From Hirundichthys speculiger (lineage: Eukaryota; Chordata; Actinopteri; Beloniformes; Exocoetidae): a DNA stretch of 64,000 bases. The stretch spans positions 19,321 to 83,320 of the forward strand of contig JAGFBZ010001888.1 of NCBI GenBank assembly GCA_018398805.1, given 5' to 3'. Positions 43,387 through 54,086 of this stretch are shown in pieces. Made by a program: the position numbers and the translations under genes. A model generated the notes under the pieces. That model worked only from the letters and a program-made list of their open reading frames with translations, was not told the origin of the DNA and searched no databases. Within the stretch, counting starts at the first letter, position 1, and every line of letters starts with the position of its first letter.

Positions 43387-45033
43387 CTAAACAGAATCAG
43401 TCTTTGGAGAAAAGAGCAAAACCACTTCTGTAACAGGTCGAGAAAAGGTCTTCCTGGTGCCGTCCTTGACGACCTCGACTTCTACCTTCCGAACCAATCC
43501 GTCTTCTCCTGGAAAGGTTTTTGCAATGATGCCCATAGGCCACTGATTTCTCTTTGCTTGATTGTCTTTCAAGAGAACTATGTCCTTCTCCTGAAGGCTT
43601 GGCCTTGTTCCTTGCCACTTGTGACGAAGCTGCAATGTCTTGAGGTATTCATGCTTCCACCTGTTCCAAAACATGTCCGCCAGGGCCTGAACCTGCTTCC
43701 ACTCTTCTCTAACAAGATCCACTTCCTCAAGGCTGCCTGACAGAGGAGCAGGTCCAGAACCTGTCTTAAGGGTCAGGAGCATTGCTGGGGTGAGGATGAG
43801 AGGCGATTCTGAATCCGATGACACTGGGATGAGTGGCCTCGCATTCATGATTGCAGCTACTTCCGCCATGAGTGTAATCAGAACCTCATGAGTCAGGTGG
43901 GATTTCCTTTGCTCAAGGAGCATGCAGTCCAAAATACGGCGAGCGATGCCGATCATTCGTTCCCATGCGCCACCCATATGAGACGCATGGGGCGAGTTGA
44001 ACACCCAGGTACAGCTCTGAGTGTCCAGGTATTTTTCCACGCTGTTGAAGCCTGGATTGGTCTTGTCCATTTCCAGCTCACGGGAGGCGCCAATGAAGTT
44101 GGTTCCGCAATCAGAGCGGATCTGCTTTGCTGGGCCCCTGATTGCAAAGAACCTCCTCAAAGCATTGATGAAGCTGCTGGAACTCATGGCCTCAATCACC
44201 TCGATGTGGACTGCCCTTGAACACATACATGAGAACATCACAGCCCATCGTTTAGAGTTGGAGACTCCTCCTCTAGTGCGGCGTGAGATGATGTCCCATG
44301 GTCCAAAGACATCGACACCTACGTAGGTGAAAGGAGGGGCGACTTGTAGCCGTTCTGCTGGCAGAGCCGCCATCTGCTGATGTTCCGCTTTTCCCCTCAG
44401 TTTTCTACAAGTGATGCATCTGTGAAGCAGACTGCTGATACAGCGTTTTGCTCCCACCAGCCAGAACCCTGCAGCTCGAATGGCACCTTCGGTTAGATGT
44501 CTTCCCTGGTGTTTCACTGCTTCGTGATAATGAGACACGAGCAGGTTTCCGAGATGATGCCGGCCAGGAATGATGATGGGGTGAGTTTCGTTCATGCTCA
44601 GACCTGACTGTTCAATCCTGCCTCCTACTCTAAGCAGTTGATCTTGGTCCATGGTGGGGTGCAATTTCCACAGGCTGCTGGAAGATGGGATGTTGGATCC
44701 TGAATTGACACACTTCAGTTCCTCTGTATAGCACTCATTCTGGACACTCTTCACAATGCACACTTTGGCTCTCAGCAACTCTTCCTCTGTAGGACGACAG
44801 ATGTGCCATCCGTGACATTCATTCTGAGCAGAATGGGAAAAAGAGCAAGCCATGTGGATGAGTTGAGCTATGGCTGTAAGGAGAGTGGTGAACTTGGAGA
44901 AACGTTCAAAGCGTTGTGGGGGTATCACATGTCTGGTAACATGTGTGAGACTTGTCACTACCTTGGGACGCACTTCAGAGTCGATGTCGGGATCAACAAG
45001 GTTGTAAGTCTCTTGAAGCTCTGATGAATGCAA
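43387..45033 (-). CDS. BEL/Pao polyprotein, integrase region
   Basis: A 548-codon open frame, the C-terminal part of the BEL Pol polyprotein. It has a zinc-binding H-x-H-x-C-x2-C region around residues 170-210 (HYHEAVKHQGRH, then CITCRKLRG). The catalytic core has Asp in VGVDVFGPW, Asp in IRSDCGTNF and Glu in GGAWERMIG, so the DDE triad is complete. It ends with a C-terminal domain of the DUF5641 type (PLILTPAMLLTLK, WNRWKHEYLKTLQLRHKW, GEDGLVRKVEV). The enzyme inserts element cDNA into chromosomes. The listed start is the first ATG after a frame break. Natural translation would come from the RNase H region upstream (near 45165), where one frameshift intervenes. Confidence 0.9.
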   Translation of the reverse strand: MHSSELQETYNLVDPDIDSEVRPKVVTSLTHVTRHVIPPQRFERFSKFTTLLTAIAQLIHMACSFSHSAQNECHGWHICRPTEEELLRAKVCIVKSVQNECYTEELKCVNSGSNIPSSSSLWKLHPTMDQDQLLRVGGRIEQSGLSMNETHPIIIPGRHHLGNLLVSHYHEAVKHQGRHLTEGAIRAAGFWLVGAKRCISSLLHRCITCRKLRGKAEHQQMAALPAERLQVAPPFTYVGVDVFGPWDIISRRTRGGVSNSKRWAVMFSCMCSRAVHIEVIEAMSSSSFINALRRFFAIRGPAKQIRSDCGTNFIGASRELEMDKTNPGFNSVEKYLDTQSCTWVFNSPHASHMGGAWERMIGIARRILDCMLLEQRKSHLTHEVLITLMAEVAAIMNARPLIPVSSDSESPLILTPAMLLTLKTGSGPAPLSGSLEEVDLVREEWKQVQALADMFWNRWKHEYLKTLQLRHKWQGTRPSLQEKDIVLLKDNQAKRNQWPMGIIAKTFPGEDGLVRKVEVEVVKDGTRKTFSRPVTEVVLLFSPKTDSV

Positions 45034-45095
45034 GGATGCATCATGAAGAAAGGCTGGTCCTCTGAGCCATGCTGTGCTACTAAGCAGAGCTGGTG

Positions 45096-45784
45096 TTACA
45101 GTTTTTGAGCCAATGTCAGCTGGGTTGAGGTGCGTTGGGACATACTTCCACTGACCTGAACAAGGTGACTGATTGATACGCTGGATCCTGTTATGTACGT
45201 AACATATAATCTCCTTGACTGATTGTGGATGTACCCCAATACAACCTTGCTATCTGTGTAATAAGTGATGTTGTCAAATGTTGTGTTCATCTCTGTGGCT
45301 ATCATCTCGACGATCTCAACAGCGAGTACAGCTGCACAGAGCTCAAGTCTCGGAATAGTTAAGCCAGGCTGGGGGGCCAACTTCGCCTTCCCGAAGACAA
45401 AGCCAATCTCAGTCTGTTCTTGGTGACTCGTCACCTTGATGTAGGCCACGGCTGCTATTGCTTTGACTGATGCATCTGCGAAGACAATGAGTTCTCTTCT
45501 TAGTGCACCTGCGGTGGAGAAGGACGTATAAGGGCGTGGTATCTGGAGCCCCTCTAGGTCATGGAGTGACTGTTTCCATCTAGTCCACTCGATCTCCATG
45601 TCTTTGGGAAGAGGTGAATCCCAGTCCTCTGCTTGCACGGTGAGTTCTCTGAGTATCAGTCTTCCATGGACTGTGATGGGTGCTAGGAACCCTAGAGGAT
45701 CGTAGAGGCTATTCACAGTTGAGAGGACCCCTCTGCGAGTGAACGGCTTCTGGTCATCTTCGATTTGAAACATGAAGATGTCTG
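45096..45784 (-). pseudogene. BEL reverse-transcriptase thumb and RNase H region
   Basis: Follows the Gypsy insertion point. FTRRGVLSTVNSLYDPLGFL is the conserved block after the BEL polymerase. The RNase H domain has Asp in VFADASVKAIAAVAY, Glu in IPRLELCAAVLA and Asp in YYTDSKVVLGYI. The frame breaks near 45165, just after QSRRLYVTYI, and the polyprotein then continues in another frame toward the integrase. The reading frame at 45784 is continuous with the frame ending at 54087 when the insert and one AGCG copy are ignored. Confidence 0.88.
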
Positions 45785-45788
45785 AGCG

Positions 45789-46953
45789 TGTTACACGCCC
45801 CGGTGTGGCTTAGTAAACAGATTATATTTAAAACTGCTCTGCCAGTTAGAACCTGAATAAACAGGGAAAACACGAGACAGAGTCAGTTTCAGTGTTTGTC
45901 ATTCTCTCTTCCTTGTCCATCTTTATTTATTAACAATCATGTATCTTAAATCACTGTACTTTTCTTTCTTTGTTTTAAAGAGGTTCAATCATTAATCATG
46001 TTCCAAAAATAATAATCATGTTAACAAAATAACAATGACCCATATTTCCTTCACAGTTTCATCATCAATACAATACATTCTTCTTGTTTTCATTTATGTC
46101 CATATTCCCATATGTTTTAATTAGACAGCATCAGCATACTGTAGTAATTTTTGATTTCGTCCAATCATGTTGTTATTGCCTAGAATTTTATCAATTCTGT
46201 TTTTAATCGTCACAATCGTCCATCACATCACTATGAACTTATTTCTACAATCATGTAACCATTCAAATCACAAAATAATCATAAATCAAACTTAATTACT
46301 TCTGTTGTGATAACAGGCTAACACTGTATCAATATAATACAATGTATAAAGCAACTAGATGCATTTCAAGGCAAAACTGGAGAGAATTAACTGTATATAA
46401 AAAACGGGAATGCACTCTTTCAATGTGAACAGTAAATCACACATTTAAACACAAAACAGAAGCTTATAAAACTCAAGGAGCAACATAAAAATATTATCAA
46501 TGAAAACAACCCACATGTCACGTAGTGGACGGCCATAATGGCTGCTGCCATGAAACTCAGTGTAGAATCCTAGATCCCACTACAGACATCAAGCTACTAC
46601 AACATTTCTGGCATAAAACCATGTCAGGTTCTGTATTATAGTACAAAGTGCTCATATTAACCATGTTTCATGTGCTAATGTTATATTTACCTGAATAAAC
46701 AGGGAAAACACGAGACAGAGTCAGTTTCAGTGTTTGTCGTTCTTTCTTCCTTGTCCATCTGAAGAAGAACGTCACGTAGGCACCTATCTAACCTGTCTCT
46801 GAAAGTGCAGGGGCCACCTGGTGGCGAAATGTGGAATAGGCGTATTCCCAGCATATAGATCCCCATTCATCCTCCATGCACATAAGGGCTATTCCAAGAA
46901 AAAGAAAAGTATATAATATAACAAAATGTGACTACACTTTTGTGTATGTCACA
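45789..46953 (-). repeat. Gypsy 3' LTR (1165 bp) with internal 0.85-kb extra segment
   Basis: It matches the 326-bp 5' LTR at both ends, but between them carries about 767 bp of AT-rich sequence (45922-46688). A segment of about 80 bp, starting ACCTGAATAAACAGGG and ending CTTCCTTGTCCATCT, occurs on both sides of this extra sequence (from 45841 and from 46689) but only once in the 5' LTR. Confidence 0.88.
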
Positions 46954-47037
46954 CGCTCCCTGACAAAATAAGAAATGGCTCCTGGCATTTCAAATCAATT
47001 TTCTTTCTTAGAAATCTCAAGACAAAACTTCAACTAC

Positions 47038-48573
47038 TCAATAAAGTGTGGGTGTAGTGTATATGTAGGGTGTATGAGAGTATGGCATGTAGGGTGGAAA
47101 CAGGAAAGATGGTGGGATATGGTAAGGTGAGTAGGGTGGTACGTATGGCGTGGTGTATGCATGGACTGTGTTGACATTGGAATGTGGTTGCAGGGAAGGT
47201 TCACCAAGTGTCTGGTATGTGAACATCTTTCTTGGTCTCCTTTCTCTTGTGGACCGCCTGATTTCATCAGGTGTGTCAAGTGTAGGGGGAGGTGCGACGA
47301 TCTCTTTTTCCACAGGAATAACATCTTCATCGTCTTCACTTCCAGGTTCAAGTAACACCAGATCAGGGTCAGGTAAGTGTGATGTGCTTCGTTGTATTTC
47401 CATTTGAATCTGCTCTTGGTTTGGTTCTTCCCTTGTGAGTATTTCGTCATTTCTTTCCCTCCTCACAGGCATTTTAACTTGTCTCTTTTCTCTTACAGGT
47501 ACTCGGCGTGGACTGTTGACTTCTTCAGGGACTCGGTTTCTCTAGATCAAGGTAGGTGTGGTATGGTAAGTATTCTCTTCTGTCTGTTCTCTTTCTCTTA
47601 CAGGAATTCTCAACCAATAACCTCCATAATCCTCTTCTGAATCGGAATCACTTGAGCCACTCTGGTATTCTCTTACATTGGCATGACTTGGTTGACTATG
47701 CCTCTGTTTGGTTTGTCTCTTAGGTGTGGTTTCAACTGGATGCGGTGGGGCTTCGACAGGTAAGTCGTTAACGAGCAATAACAGGTTCCGGTGGAGAACT
47801 CTGGTCCGCTGTTTATCACTGCCCTCAGGGTAGACTGCATACACCGGATTGTCTGCTACTTGCTCCCTGACAATGTAGATCTTCTTTTCCCAGTACGATC
47901 GGAGCTTTCCTGGGCCACCACGCTCGCTGAGATTCCTTACTAGGACTCTATCTCCAGGACGTAGAACTACACCTCTCAGTTTCTTGTCATAGTAGGACTT
48001 GCCTCGTGTACTTGATTGTCTGCTGTTCTCGCTGGCAATCTTGTACGCCTCAGACATCTTCCTTGCCCACTTCTCTGCGTAGTTCTTGTGTGGCACGGTG
48101 TCTTTCTCTTCCATCAACCCAAACAACAAGTCTACAGGGAGACGGGGGTGTCGCCCATATAGGAGATAATAAGGTGAGTATCCAGTAGACTCGTGGCGTG
48201 TGCAGTTATAGGCGTGCACAGTATGTTGGAGGTGATCTTTCCAGCGTTCCTTCTCCTTTGCCCCGAGAGTCCTCAACATCTGCAAGAGTGTTCGGTTAAA
48301 CCTCTCTGCCGGGTTGCATTGGGGGTGGTACGGTGTCGTTCTGGAATGTCCAACTCCAGACTTCTGACGGAGTGTCTTAAAGAGCTCATTTTCAAACTCA
48401 CGGCCCTGGTCGTGGTGTAGGCGGCCAGGGTATCCAAAGCGTTGGATGAAGTCATCAAAGATGCGCTCAGCTGCTGTCCGTCCGGACTTGTTTTTTGTCG
48501 GATAAGCTTGTGCGAATCTTGTGAAATGATCCACAACGACCAGGATGTACTCGTACCCTACCCGCCTCGGCTG
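47038..48573 (-). pseudogene. Gypsy integrase core and C-terminal tail
   Basis: Minus-strand frame 47542-48534 (330 codons) has the second catalytic Asp in [14 protein letters not shown] and the catalytic Glu in [14 protein letters not shown], followed by the post-core region ([35 protein letters not shown]). An in-frame TAG at 47542-47544 interrupts it. The same frame then continues to 47038 with an acidic, Pro/Tyr-rich tail (RRSTRERRPRKMFTYQTLG, ending in repeated PY-rich residues). Upstream, a frameshift near 48565 separates it from the zinc-finger part. Its partner is the Pol frame at 48803-51811. Confidence 0.88.
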
Positions 48574-48905
48574 GTCTCCAGGTGCAGATAATCAATACAT
48601 ACGAGGTCCAACGGTGAGTTTGATGTGATTGTCCCCATAGGAGCACGGACATGGTTGACTGGCTTTTTCTCTTTGATACAGGGACACTTCCTTGTGACAT
48701 ACTCGATTACTTCCTTCTTCATGAAGGGCCAGTAAAAGCGTTCTCTTGCCAAGGACAGTACTCGTTCTGTTCCTACGTGCCCCATATCGTCATGAAGGTG
48801 CTTCAGAACAATAGACTTGTATTTGGTAGGGAGAACCAGCTGTTTCCTTTCACAGGTCTGTCTGAAAGGTCTGTCTGTCCCCTCTCCAGGTGCAGTTTGT
48901 TCCAT
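48558..48905 (-). pseudogene. Gypsy integrase zinc-binding domain and first catalytic block
   Basis: The frame carries HLHDDMGHVGTERVLSLARE, then a C-x-C pair in VTRKCPCIKEKK, making an H-H-C-C integrase zinc finger. It ends with [12 protein letters not shown], the first catalytic Asp of the core. A frameshift near 48850 separates it from Pol upstream, where a GACAGACC motif is repeated within 20 bp. A second frameshift near 48565 separates it from the rest of the core. Confidence 0.88.
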
Positions 48906-51811
48906 TCACGGAGAAGCTTGCTTGCTGCTCTACTCGTGGTCTGTCTTGTGTCGTTGTTTAATACTGCATTGGTCTCTTTCAGCTTGATAACTTCTCCGAT
49001 CGCTGTGTCTTCTCTTTGAGCTTCGATCAGCTCATCCCGGCTGATGGTTGGGATGACTGAGGGCTCTGGCATAGTGTCTGTGGCGAGTGTGAGGGCTGCG
49101 ATCCAGGCTACATCCTGCTTCTGGGCTGCCATGCTTCCCTCCCAGGTTGCACGCACAACTTCCTGTGACAGCTCCTCACTGCACTCAGCTACATACTTGT
49201 CCATGTCAAGGGGTAGACGTGACAGGGTGTCCGCATCTACGTTCACCTTTCCAGGTCTGTACTTGATCTCGAACCGGAAGTCAGACAACTCCCCGACCCA
49301 ACGGTGTCCAACAGCGTTGAGCTTCGCCGTGCTCATAACGTACGTTAGGGGGTTGTTATCTGTGTAAATGGTGAAGTGTGGGGCGTAATATAGATAATCT
49401 CTAAATTTCTCGCACACTGCCCATTTTAGTGCCAAGAATTCTAGCTTCCCACTGTGTAGGCGATAGTTCTTCTCTGCCTGGGACAACGTTCGGGAGCCAT
49501 AACCCAGTACTCTCAACTTGCCTTCCTGCCACTGATAAAGTACAGCGCCGAGACCCTGCTCTGAGGCGTCAGTGTGCAGTGAGAATGGCAGGCTGAAGTC
49601 TGGGTAGGCCAGTACTGGTGGGTTGGTAAGTAGATCAATGAGCTGTTCGAGAACTCCTTGGTGTTCGCCGGTCCAGTTCACAGGGTTTCTAGAGGCCAAC
49701 TGAGGACCTTTGCTCTTTCCTCGCTGGGTCTGGCCTTGTGACTGGTTCGGTTTGACTTGGAGGAGCTCATATACTGGTTTCGCAATGCGGGAGAAGTCCT
49801 GGATGTAACTGCGGTAATAACTCAGGAATCCTAGGAGTCTTCTGACATCGCCAACAGTCTGTGGAGTCTTACTTTTGAGGGACTGCACAGCCTCCAGGTC
49901 TTTTGGATCAATTTGCACACCGTCTGCCGATACAAGACGACCCACATACCGGACTTGTCTTCGAAACAGTTCGCACTTTTCGGGTCTCAGCTTCACGCCA
50001 TGTTCTTGGAGCGCTTTCAGGACTTTGCGGACTCCTTCTACATGCTCCTCGAATGTTTTTGCGTAGCATAGAATGTCATCCAGATACGGTATACAGGATT
50101 CATCTCTGAGGGAGCACAGCATCTCTTCCATGCTCCTCTGGAAGGCTGCGGGTGCGTTTGACAGGCCAAATGGTATCCTCACCCACTCATATAACCCCCA
50201 GGGCGTTATGAATGCGGTGAGGTGTCTTGAACCTTCGTCGATGAATCCTTGATGGTAAGCCTTGCCCTGATCAAGGATGCTGAACCATGAATGACCACCC
50301 AGGGTGTCGGTCAGATCTTGGATCCGGGGTAACGGGTGTCTGTCAGGAACAGTTTTTTGGTTCAGAAGTCGATAATCGATGCATAGGCGAAGCGAGCCAT
50401 CCTTTTTGCGGACGCACACAACCGGAGCTGAATAAGGAGACTTCGATTTGACGATCCATCCCTTTGCAAGGAGATCTTGGATGTACTCCTTCACTTCGGC
50501 AAACAAGGGCTTTGGTATTGATGAGTATGCTCTTTGCACAGGGATGTGGTCTTTCAGGTTTATCGCCATCTGTAGACTTGGGATGCACCCGATATCATTG
50601 GCGTCCCTGGCAAACACTGCTGACTCCTCATACAGCATCTTCCTTGCAACCCTTTGCTGTTCTTCATCGAGGTGGCTTATGTCGACTGGCGGCTCCCATT
50701 GTGGCTGTGACAGACTTGCATCAGCAGGAGAGGTAGTGACACCGTGGACTCTTGTGTTCTTTCCAGTAGGGTCAGTGTCAATGATTTTCTTGATTGGCTG
50801 GACACTACCAATGGCTGATTTGCGTGGCAAGGTTATGTCATATTTCATGTGGTTTCCCACAGGAACAGTTACATATGGGCTCTTCTCGTTCTGGATCTCC
50901 AGCAGACCCTCACCGACATCAAGCTGCTGCAGCTGGACATTACTCTCGTCAGGCTCAAATAACACCAGAGCATCAGACGGGTCAAGGTTAGGTGGGAGTC
51001 TGCACTTTACCCACGCAACACTGCCAGCGGGGATGACTTTGTCCTGTTGACCTGTCCTCAGACGTCCCTGATGCCCATTAGGTTTCTTTGCCTGGACAAA
51101 GTGCACAATGGTCTGAGCAGTGTCATTGGGGATTGACATAGCTCCCATGAGCAGACGTGTTAACACCGGGAGTAGTCTCTCCGGCTTTCCCTTTATCAAT
51201 TCTTCCACCACGTTGAACCCAATCAGTGGCGTTTCTAAGGGCAAGTGGCTGACAAGGAACGGCACTTTGATGGCCAAGTTGGGGTCTTCATTTTCAGGCA
51301 GACTGACAGTTATCGCGGCCCAACCCTCAAAAGGAATAAGATCTCCATTCACAGCATATACTTCTAGCTTTTCTTCATCCTCCATAAGCTCATTCAGCGG
51401 TCGTGTGTCCAGGTCAGGTAAGTATGTTTCTTTCCAGGAGTGGTCAACAATGCTCACTTGAGCCCCCGTGTCTACTAAGGCACTGACCACTAGGCCATTC
51501 AGGAGGCACTTGGTTAAGGCTTTCTTGCCTATCAGCTTGGCAATTGGTTCATTAGGGGGTGGGGAGTGGACTGAGGGCTGGGCAGTCGCCTTTCTGTGAT
51601 GGCGTCCTTTGTTCACAGTAACCGCATCTGCAGTCAATCTTTGGGGATCATTCCCACCACAGCCGTGGTGATTGTGTGGTTGCACATCTTCAGATTGGGA
51701 CTTAGAAGACGCTCCGGTCACTGGCTGTCCCCCCTCAGTGACCGGTTCTCGTTTCCCTGACGCTTTGTTTTCTTTAAGCAGCCTACTGCTCTGTGACCCT
51801 CGTCGCCACAA
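48803..51811 (-). CDS. Gypsy Pol: protease, reverse transcriptase, RNase H
   Basis: A 1002-codon open frame. The aspartic protease has DTGA at residues 114-117 ([13 protein letters not shown]). The RT runs from about 425 to 600, with [13 protein letters not shown], motif [14 protein letters not shown] (Asp 514) and the catalytic box YLDD at 576-579. RNase H from about 735 has TDAS at 747-750, KLEFLALKW near 790 and [10 protein letters not shown] near 820. Together these mature Gag and copy element RNA into cDNA. The frame overlaps Gag by 94 nt (51718-51811) in a different phase, so Pol is probably made by frameshifting. The polymerase and RNase H look intact. The frame runs into a shift before the integrase. 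The last 16 or so residues are out-of-phase sequence. Confidence 0.94.
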   Translation of the reverse strand: MWRRGSQSSRLLKENKASGKREPVTEGGQPVTGASSKSQSEDVQPHNHHGCGGNDPQRLTADAVTVNKGRHHRKATAQPSVHSPPPNEPIAKLIGKKALTKCLLNGLVVSALVDTGAQVSIVDHSWKETYLPDLDTRPLNELMEDEEKLEVYAVNGDLIPFEGWAAITVSLPENEDPNLAIKVPFLVSHLPLETPLIGFNVVEELIKGKPERLLPVLTRLLMGAMSIPNDTAQTIVHFVQAKKPNGHQGRLRTGQQDKVIPAGSVAWVKCRLPPNLDPSDALVLFEPDESNVQLQQLDVGEGLLEIQNEKSPYVTVPVGNHMKYDITLPRKSAIGSVQPIKKIIDTDPTGKNTRVHGVTTSPADASLSQPQWEPPVDISHLDEEQQRVARKMLYEESAVFARDANDIGCIPSLQMAINLKDHIPVQRAYSSIPKPLFAEVKEYIQDLLAKGWIVKSKSPYSAPVVCVRKKDGSLRLCIDYRLLNQKTVPDRHPLPRIQDLTDTLGGHSWFSILDQGKAYHQGFIDEGSRHLTAFITPWGLYEWVRIPFGLSNAPAAFQRSMEEMLCSLRDESCIPYLDDILCYAKTFEEHVEGVRKVLKALQEHGVKLRPEKCELFRRQVRYVGRLVSADGVQIDPKDLEAVQSLKSKTPQTVGDVRRLLGFLSYYRSYIQDFSRIAKPVYELLQVKPNQSQGQTQRGKSKGPQLASRNPVNWTGEHQGVLEQLIDLLTNPPVLAYPDFSLPFSLHTDASEQGLGAVLYQWQEGKLRVLGYGSRTLSQAEKNYRLHSGKLEFLALKWAVCEKFRDYLYYAPHFTIYTDNNPLTYVMSTAKLNAVGHRWVGELSDFRFEIKYRPGKVNVDADTLSRLPLDMDKYVAECSEELSQEVVRATWEGSMAAQKQDVAWIAALTLATDTMPEPSVIPTISRDELIEAQREDTAIGEVIKLKETNAVLNNDTRQTTSRAASKLLREWNKLHLERGQTDLSDRPVKGNSWFSLPNTSLLF

Positions 51812-53475
51812 TAAAAGCAGTGTTTACAGTCCTGTAAACCCATCTCGAGACACTTAGGGCAGCCGTACTGTCTTTCTTTTTTGGCCATTTGGGGCTTTGG
51901 AGAAGAACAGCGGCAAGCGCGGTCTTTCTGCACTGTCTCAGCCAATGAGTCAACCAGCTTAGTCAGCATGTCTATCCTTTCTGTGAGCTGCTGTAGACTG
52001 TCCGTCTTGTTCTTGCGATCAGCAGTCTCTTTCTTTGGATTTAACTCTTTCCCAGGTGCTGTGTCGACTTGTGCACTGTGTGCAGCTGTGTGCTTCTGAC
52101 GGGGGGTAGAGCCCAATCTGCGCTGCCGTTCACTCTCATCGCTTGTTATTTTCATTACATGTTTCAAGATGGTCTCATCTGTCACTGTGCTGTCAGAGAG
52201 TAAGGGCTTTAGCTCTCTTCGAATGTCATTGTGCTTGTGGCCTATTCCCTGGTACACGGTGTGCAGGAAGACTCCCTGAACTGTCTCTGGGCTGCACTTA
52301 ATCTCAGTTTCAGCCTGTCTCGATGTGAACAGGATTCTCTGCTTCAGGCCGATTACACGATACAGGAACTGTTGGGGGGTTTCGTGCTCATTCTGCTTTG
52401 CACACATGAGTTCTTGGAAGAGTTCTGTGCTGCTCTTTTCTCCCAAGTGAGACTGAAGAAACCCCTTGAGCTCTGCTACAGTCATGTCTTCCTTATTCAT
52501 GAGCATGTCCTTGAAATCGCCAGGCTTAATGATCCGCAGCACGCCTCTCACAACTTCAACATCACCAAAGTTGTCCTTTAATCCTTCCTCCATCTGCCGA
52601 CAGACACTGTTGTAGCTGATGTCAGACGAGTGATCACCAATCTGGCCCCCCTGCACTTTAAATTCACGGCGGTGAAGGTAGGGCAGGTCTTTCAGGGACA
52701 CCATCTTCTCATGTGTGTGGAATGGGTGGGTTGTGTCTGACTGATGGGCACGGTGTGGTGTGTCATGGTTCTGTGGAGGAGGGTGTATAGGTGTGTAGTG
52801 TGGGGTAGGATGTGAGGTGGGCATGTCCAAATTGTGTGTGTTATTGTTCTGTAAAGCAGGCTGTACAGGTGTGGTTTGTGAGGTAGGCTGAGTTGTGGGA
52901 GTGGTCATGAACTGACGTAGTTTCTTACTCAAATCATCATAACTGTCAAGCATTTTCTGAACATCATCTGGTATAACACTGCCTACGCTAGCTGTGGTAG
53001 CAGTACCTGAGGCACTGAGTGGCTGAGAATGTGCTATACTATCAGAGGTCACATTAGCTGAACTAGTGGCAGGTACGTTAACAATGCCTGAATGGGCTAA
53101 CCCACTAGACTGAGGAGCTACATCTGTGGACTGTGTTTCTTCATTTACTCTTGGATCAACAGGTAAAGTAACCTTACTGCGAGACTGTAGGATCTTAACA
53201 ATGGCATCATTCAAAACAAGTAATTCAACCATACCCGTATCTTCAGACTCTAGCAAGTGTTTACTGTACATGAACCCTTGGATGTAATTGAAGCACCCTT
53301 CTGTGTCTTCACGGTCGAGCGTTGACGGATCTTCACCTGAAACTGGGCCGACCTCCTTGGCAATTTGGAACAGTTCATCGGGTGACAACGCTAACAGGTG
53401 TTTCCTGATCTCCCAGACCAGGTCTCTCCTCCCACTGTCTGCCATGATGAAAGTCCTTTCCTCACCACTCGGCAC
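51718..53475 (-). CDS. Gypsy Gag polyprotein
   Basis: A 585-codon open frame. The first ATG is at 53475. A second ATG ten codons in (about 53445, [14 protein letters not shown]) is a better match to related Gag starts as I remember them. Residues about 10-95 form a helical, Leu-rich domain ([19 protein letters not shown]) that resembles a death-fold-like module. A long Thr/Pro/Gln/His-rich linker follows (about 130-265). A capsid-like region covers about 270-460. A CCHC knuckle ends it ([14 protein letters not shown]), next to an extra CPKC. Gag assembles the virus-like particle and packages element RNA. It lies 258-300 bp downstream of the primer site and overlaps Pol at its 3' end. Confidence 0.92.
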   Translation of the reverse strand: MPSGEERTFIMADSGRRDLVWEIRKHLLALSPDELFQIAKEVGPVSGEDPSTLDREDTEGCFNYIQGFMYSKHLLESEDTGMVELLVLNDAIVKILQSRSKVTLPVDPRVNEETQSTDVAPQSSGLAHSGIVNVPATSSANVTSDSIAHSQPLSASGTATTASVGSVIPDDVQKMLDSYDDLSKKLRQFMTTPTTQPTSQTTPVQPALQNNNTHNLDMPTSHPTPHYTPIHPPPQNHDTPHRAHQSDTTHPFHTHEKMVSLKDLPYLHRREFKVQGGQIGDHSSDISYNSVCRQMEEGLKDNFGDVEVVRGVLRIIKPGDFKDMLMNKEDMTVAELKGFLQSHLGEKSSTELFQELMCAKQNEHETPQQFLYRVIGLKQRILFTSRQAETEIKCSPETVQGVFLHTVYQGIGHKHNDIRRELKPLLSDSTVTDETILKHVMKITSDESERQRRLGSTPRQKHTAAHSAQVDTAPGKELNPKKETADRKNKTDSLQQLTERIDMLTKLVDSLAETVQKDRACRCSSPKPQMAKKERQYGCPKCLEMGLQDCKHCFYCGDEGHRAVGCLKKTKRQGNENRSLRGDSQ

Positions 53476-53732
53476 TCAGTCCAAGTCTCTCACACAGTCT
53501 CTGTTCGCAGCGAATCACAGCTCTCTTCAGGGTCCACGTTCAGCACGCCACACGTTCAGCACGCCACATCACCAACTCTGTGTTGCAGGTTCATCAACAC
53601 GTCAGCTCTCTTTGTTGCAGGTTCATCAACACGTCAGCTCTCTGTGTTGCAGGTTCATCAACACGTCTCGTCACGTCTCTGGGTCACCGGTATAGATTTT
53701 GGGATCAGCTCCAGGTTGATAGAAGGAGTGAT

Positions 53733-53750
53733 TCCCCGTACGGGCCACCA
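53733..53750 (-). promoter_or_regulatory. Gypsy primer binding site, tRNA-Ile type
   Basis: On the minus strand TGGTGGCCCGTACGGGGA lies 6 bp after the LTR end. The plus-strand complement, ending CGGGCCACCA, equals the 3' end of eukaryotic tRNA-Ile (AAU) with CCA as I remember it. This primes minus-strand cDNA synthesis. Confidence 0.75.
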
Positions 53751-53756
53751 AGAATC

Positions 53757-54082
53757 TGTTACACGCCCTGGTGTGGCTTAGTAAACAGATTATATTTAAA
53801 ACTGCTCTGCCAGTTAGACCTGAATAAACAGGGAAAACACGAGACAGAGTCAGTTTCAGTGTTTGTCGTTCTCTCTTCCTTGTCCATCTGAAGAAGAATG
53901 TCACGTAGGCACCTATCTAACCTGTCTCTGAAAGTGCAGGGGCCACCTGGTGGCGAAATGTGGAATAGGCGTATTCCCAGCATATAGATCCCCATTCATC
54001 CTCCATGCACATAAGGGCTATTCCAAGAAAAAGAAAAGTATATAATATAACAAAATGTGACTACACTTTTGTGTATGTCACA
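53757..54082 (-). repeat. Gypsy 5' LTR (326 bp)
   Basis: On the plus strand it starts TGTTACACGCCC and ends TGTATGTCACA. It is identical to the corresponding parts of the 3' LTR apart from a handful of bases. It lacks the extra 0.85 kb found there. Confidence 0.93.
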
Positions 54083-54086
54083 AGCG

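Larger units (their letters stand above)
45789..54082 (-). mobile_element. Ty3/Gypsy LTR retrotransposon inserted in the BEL RT
   Basis: LTRs at 53757-54082 (5') and 45789-46953 (3', carrying an extra 0.85 kb). Both begin TGTTACACGCCC and end GTATGTCACA on the plus strand. The flanks are a 4-bp duplication AGCG (45785-45788 and 54083-54086). Coding order on the minus strand is Gag, protease, RT, RNase H, integrase, which is the Gypsy order. The primer site matches tRNA-Ile. Gag and most of Pol are open. The integrase has two frameshifts and one stop, so this copy is probably not autonomous. Confidence 0.94.
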
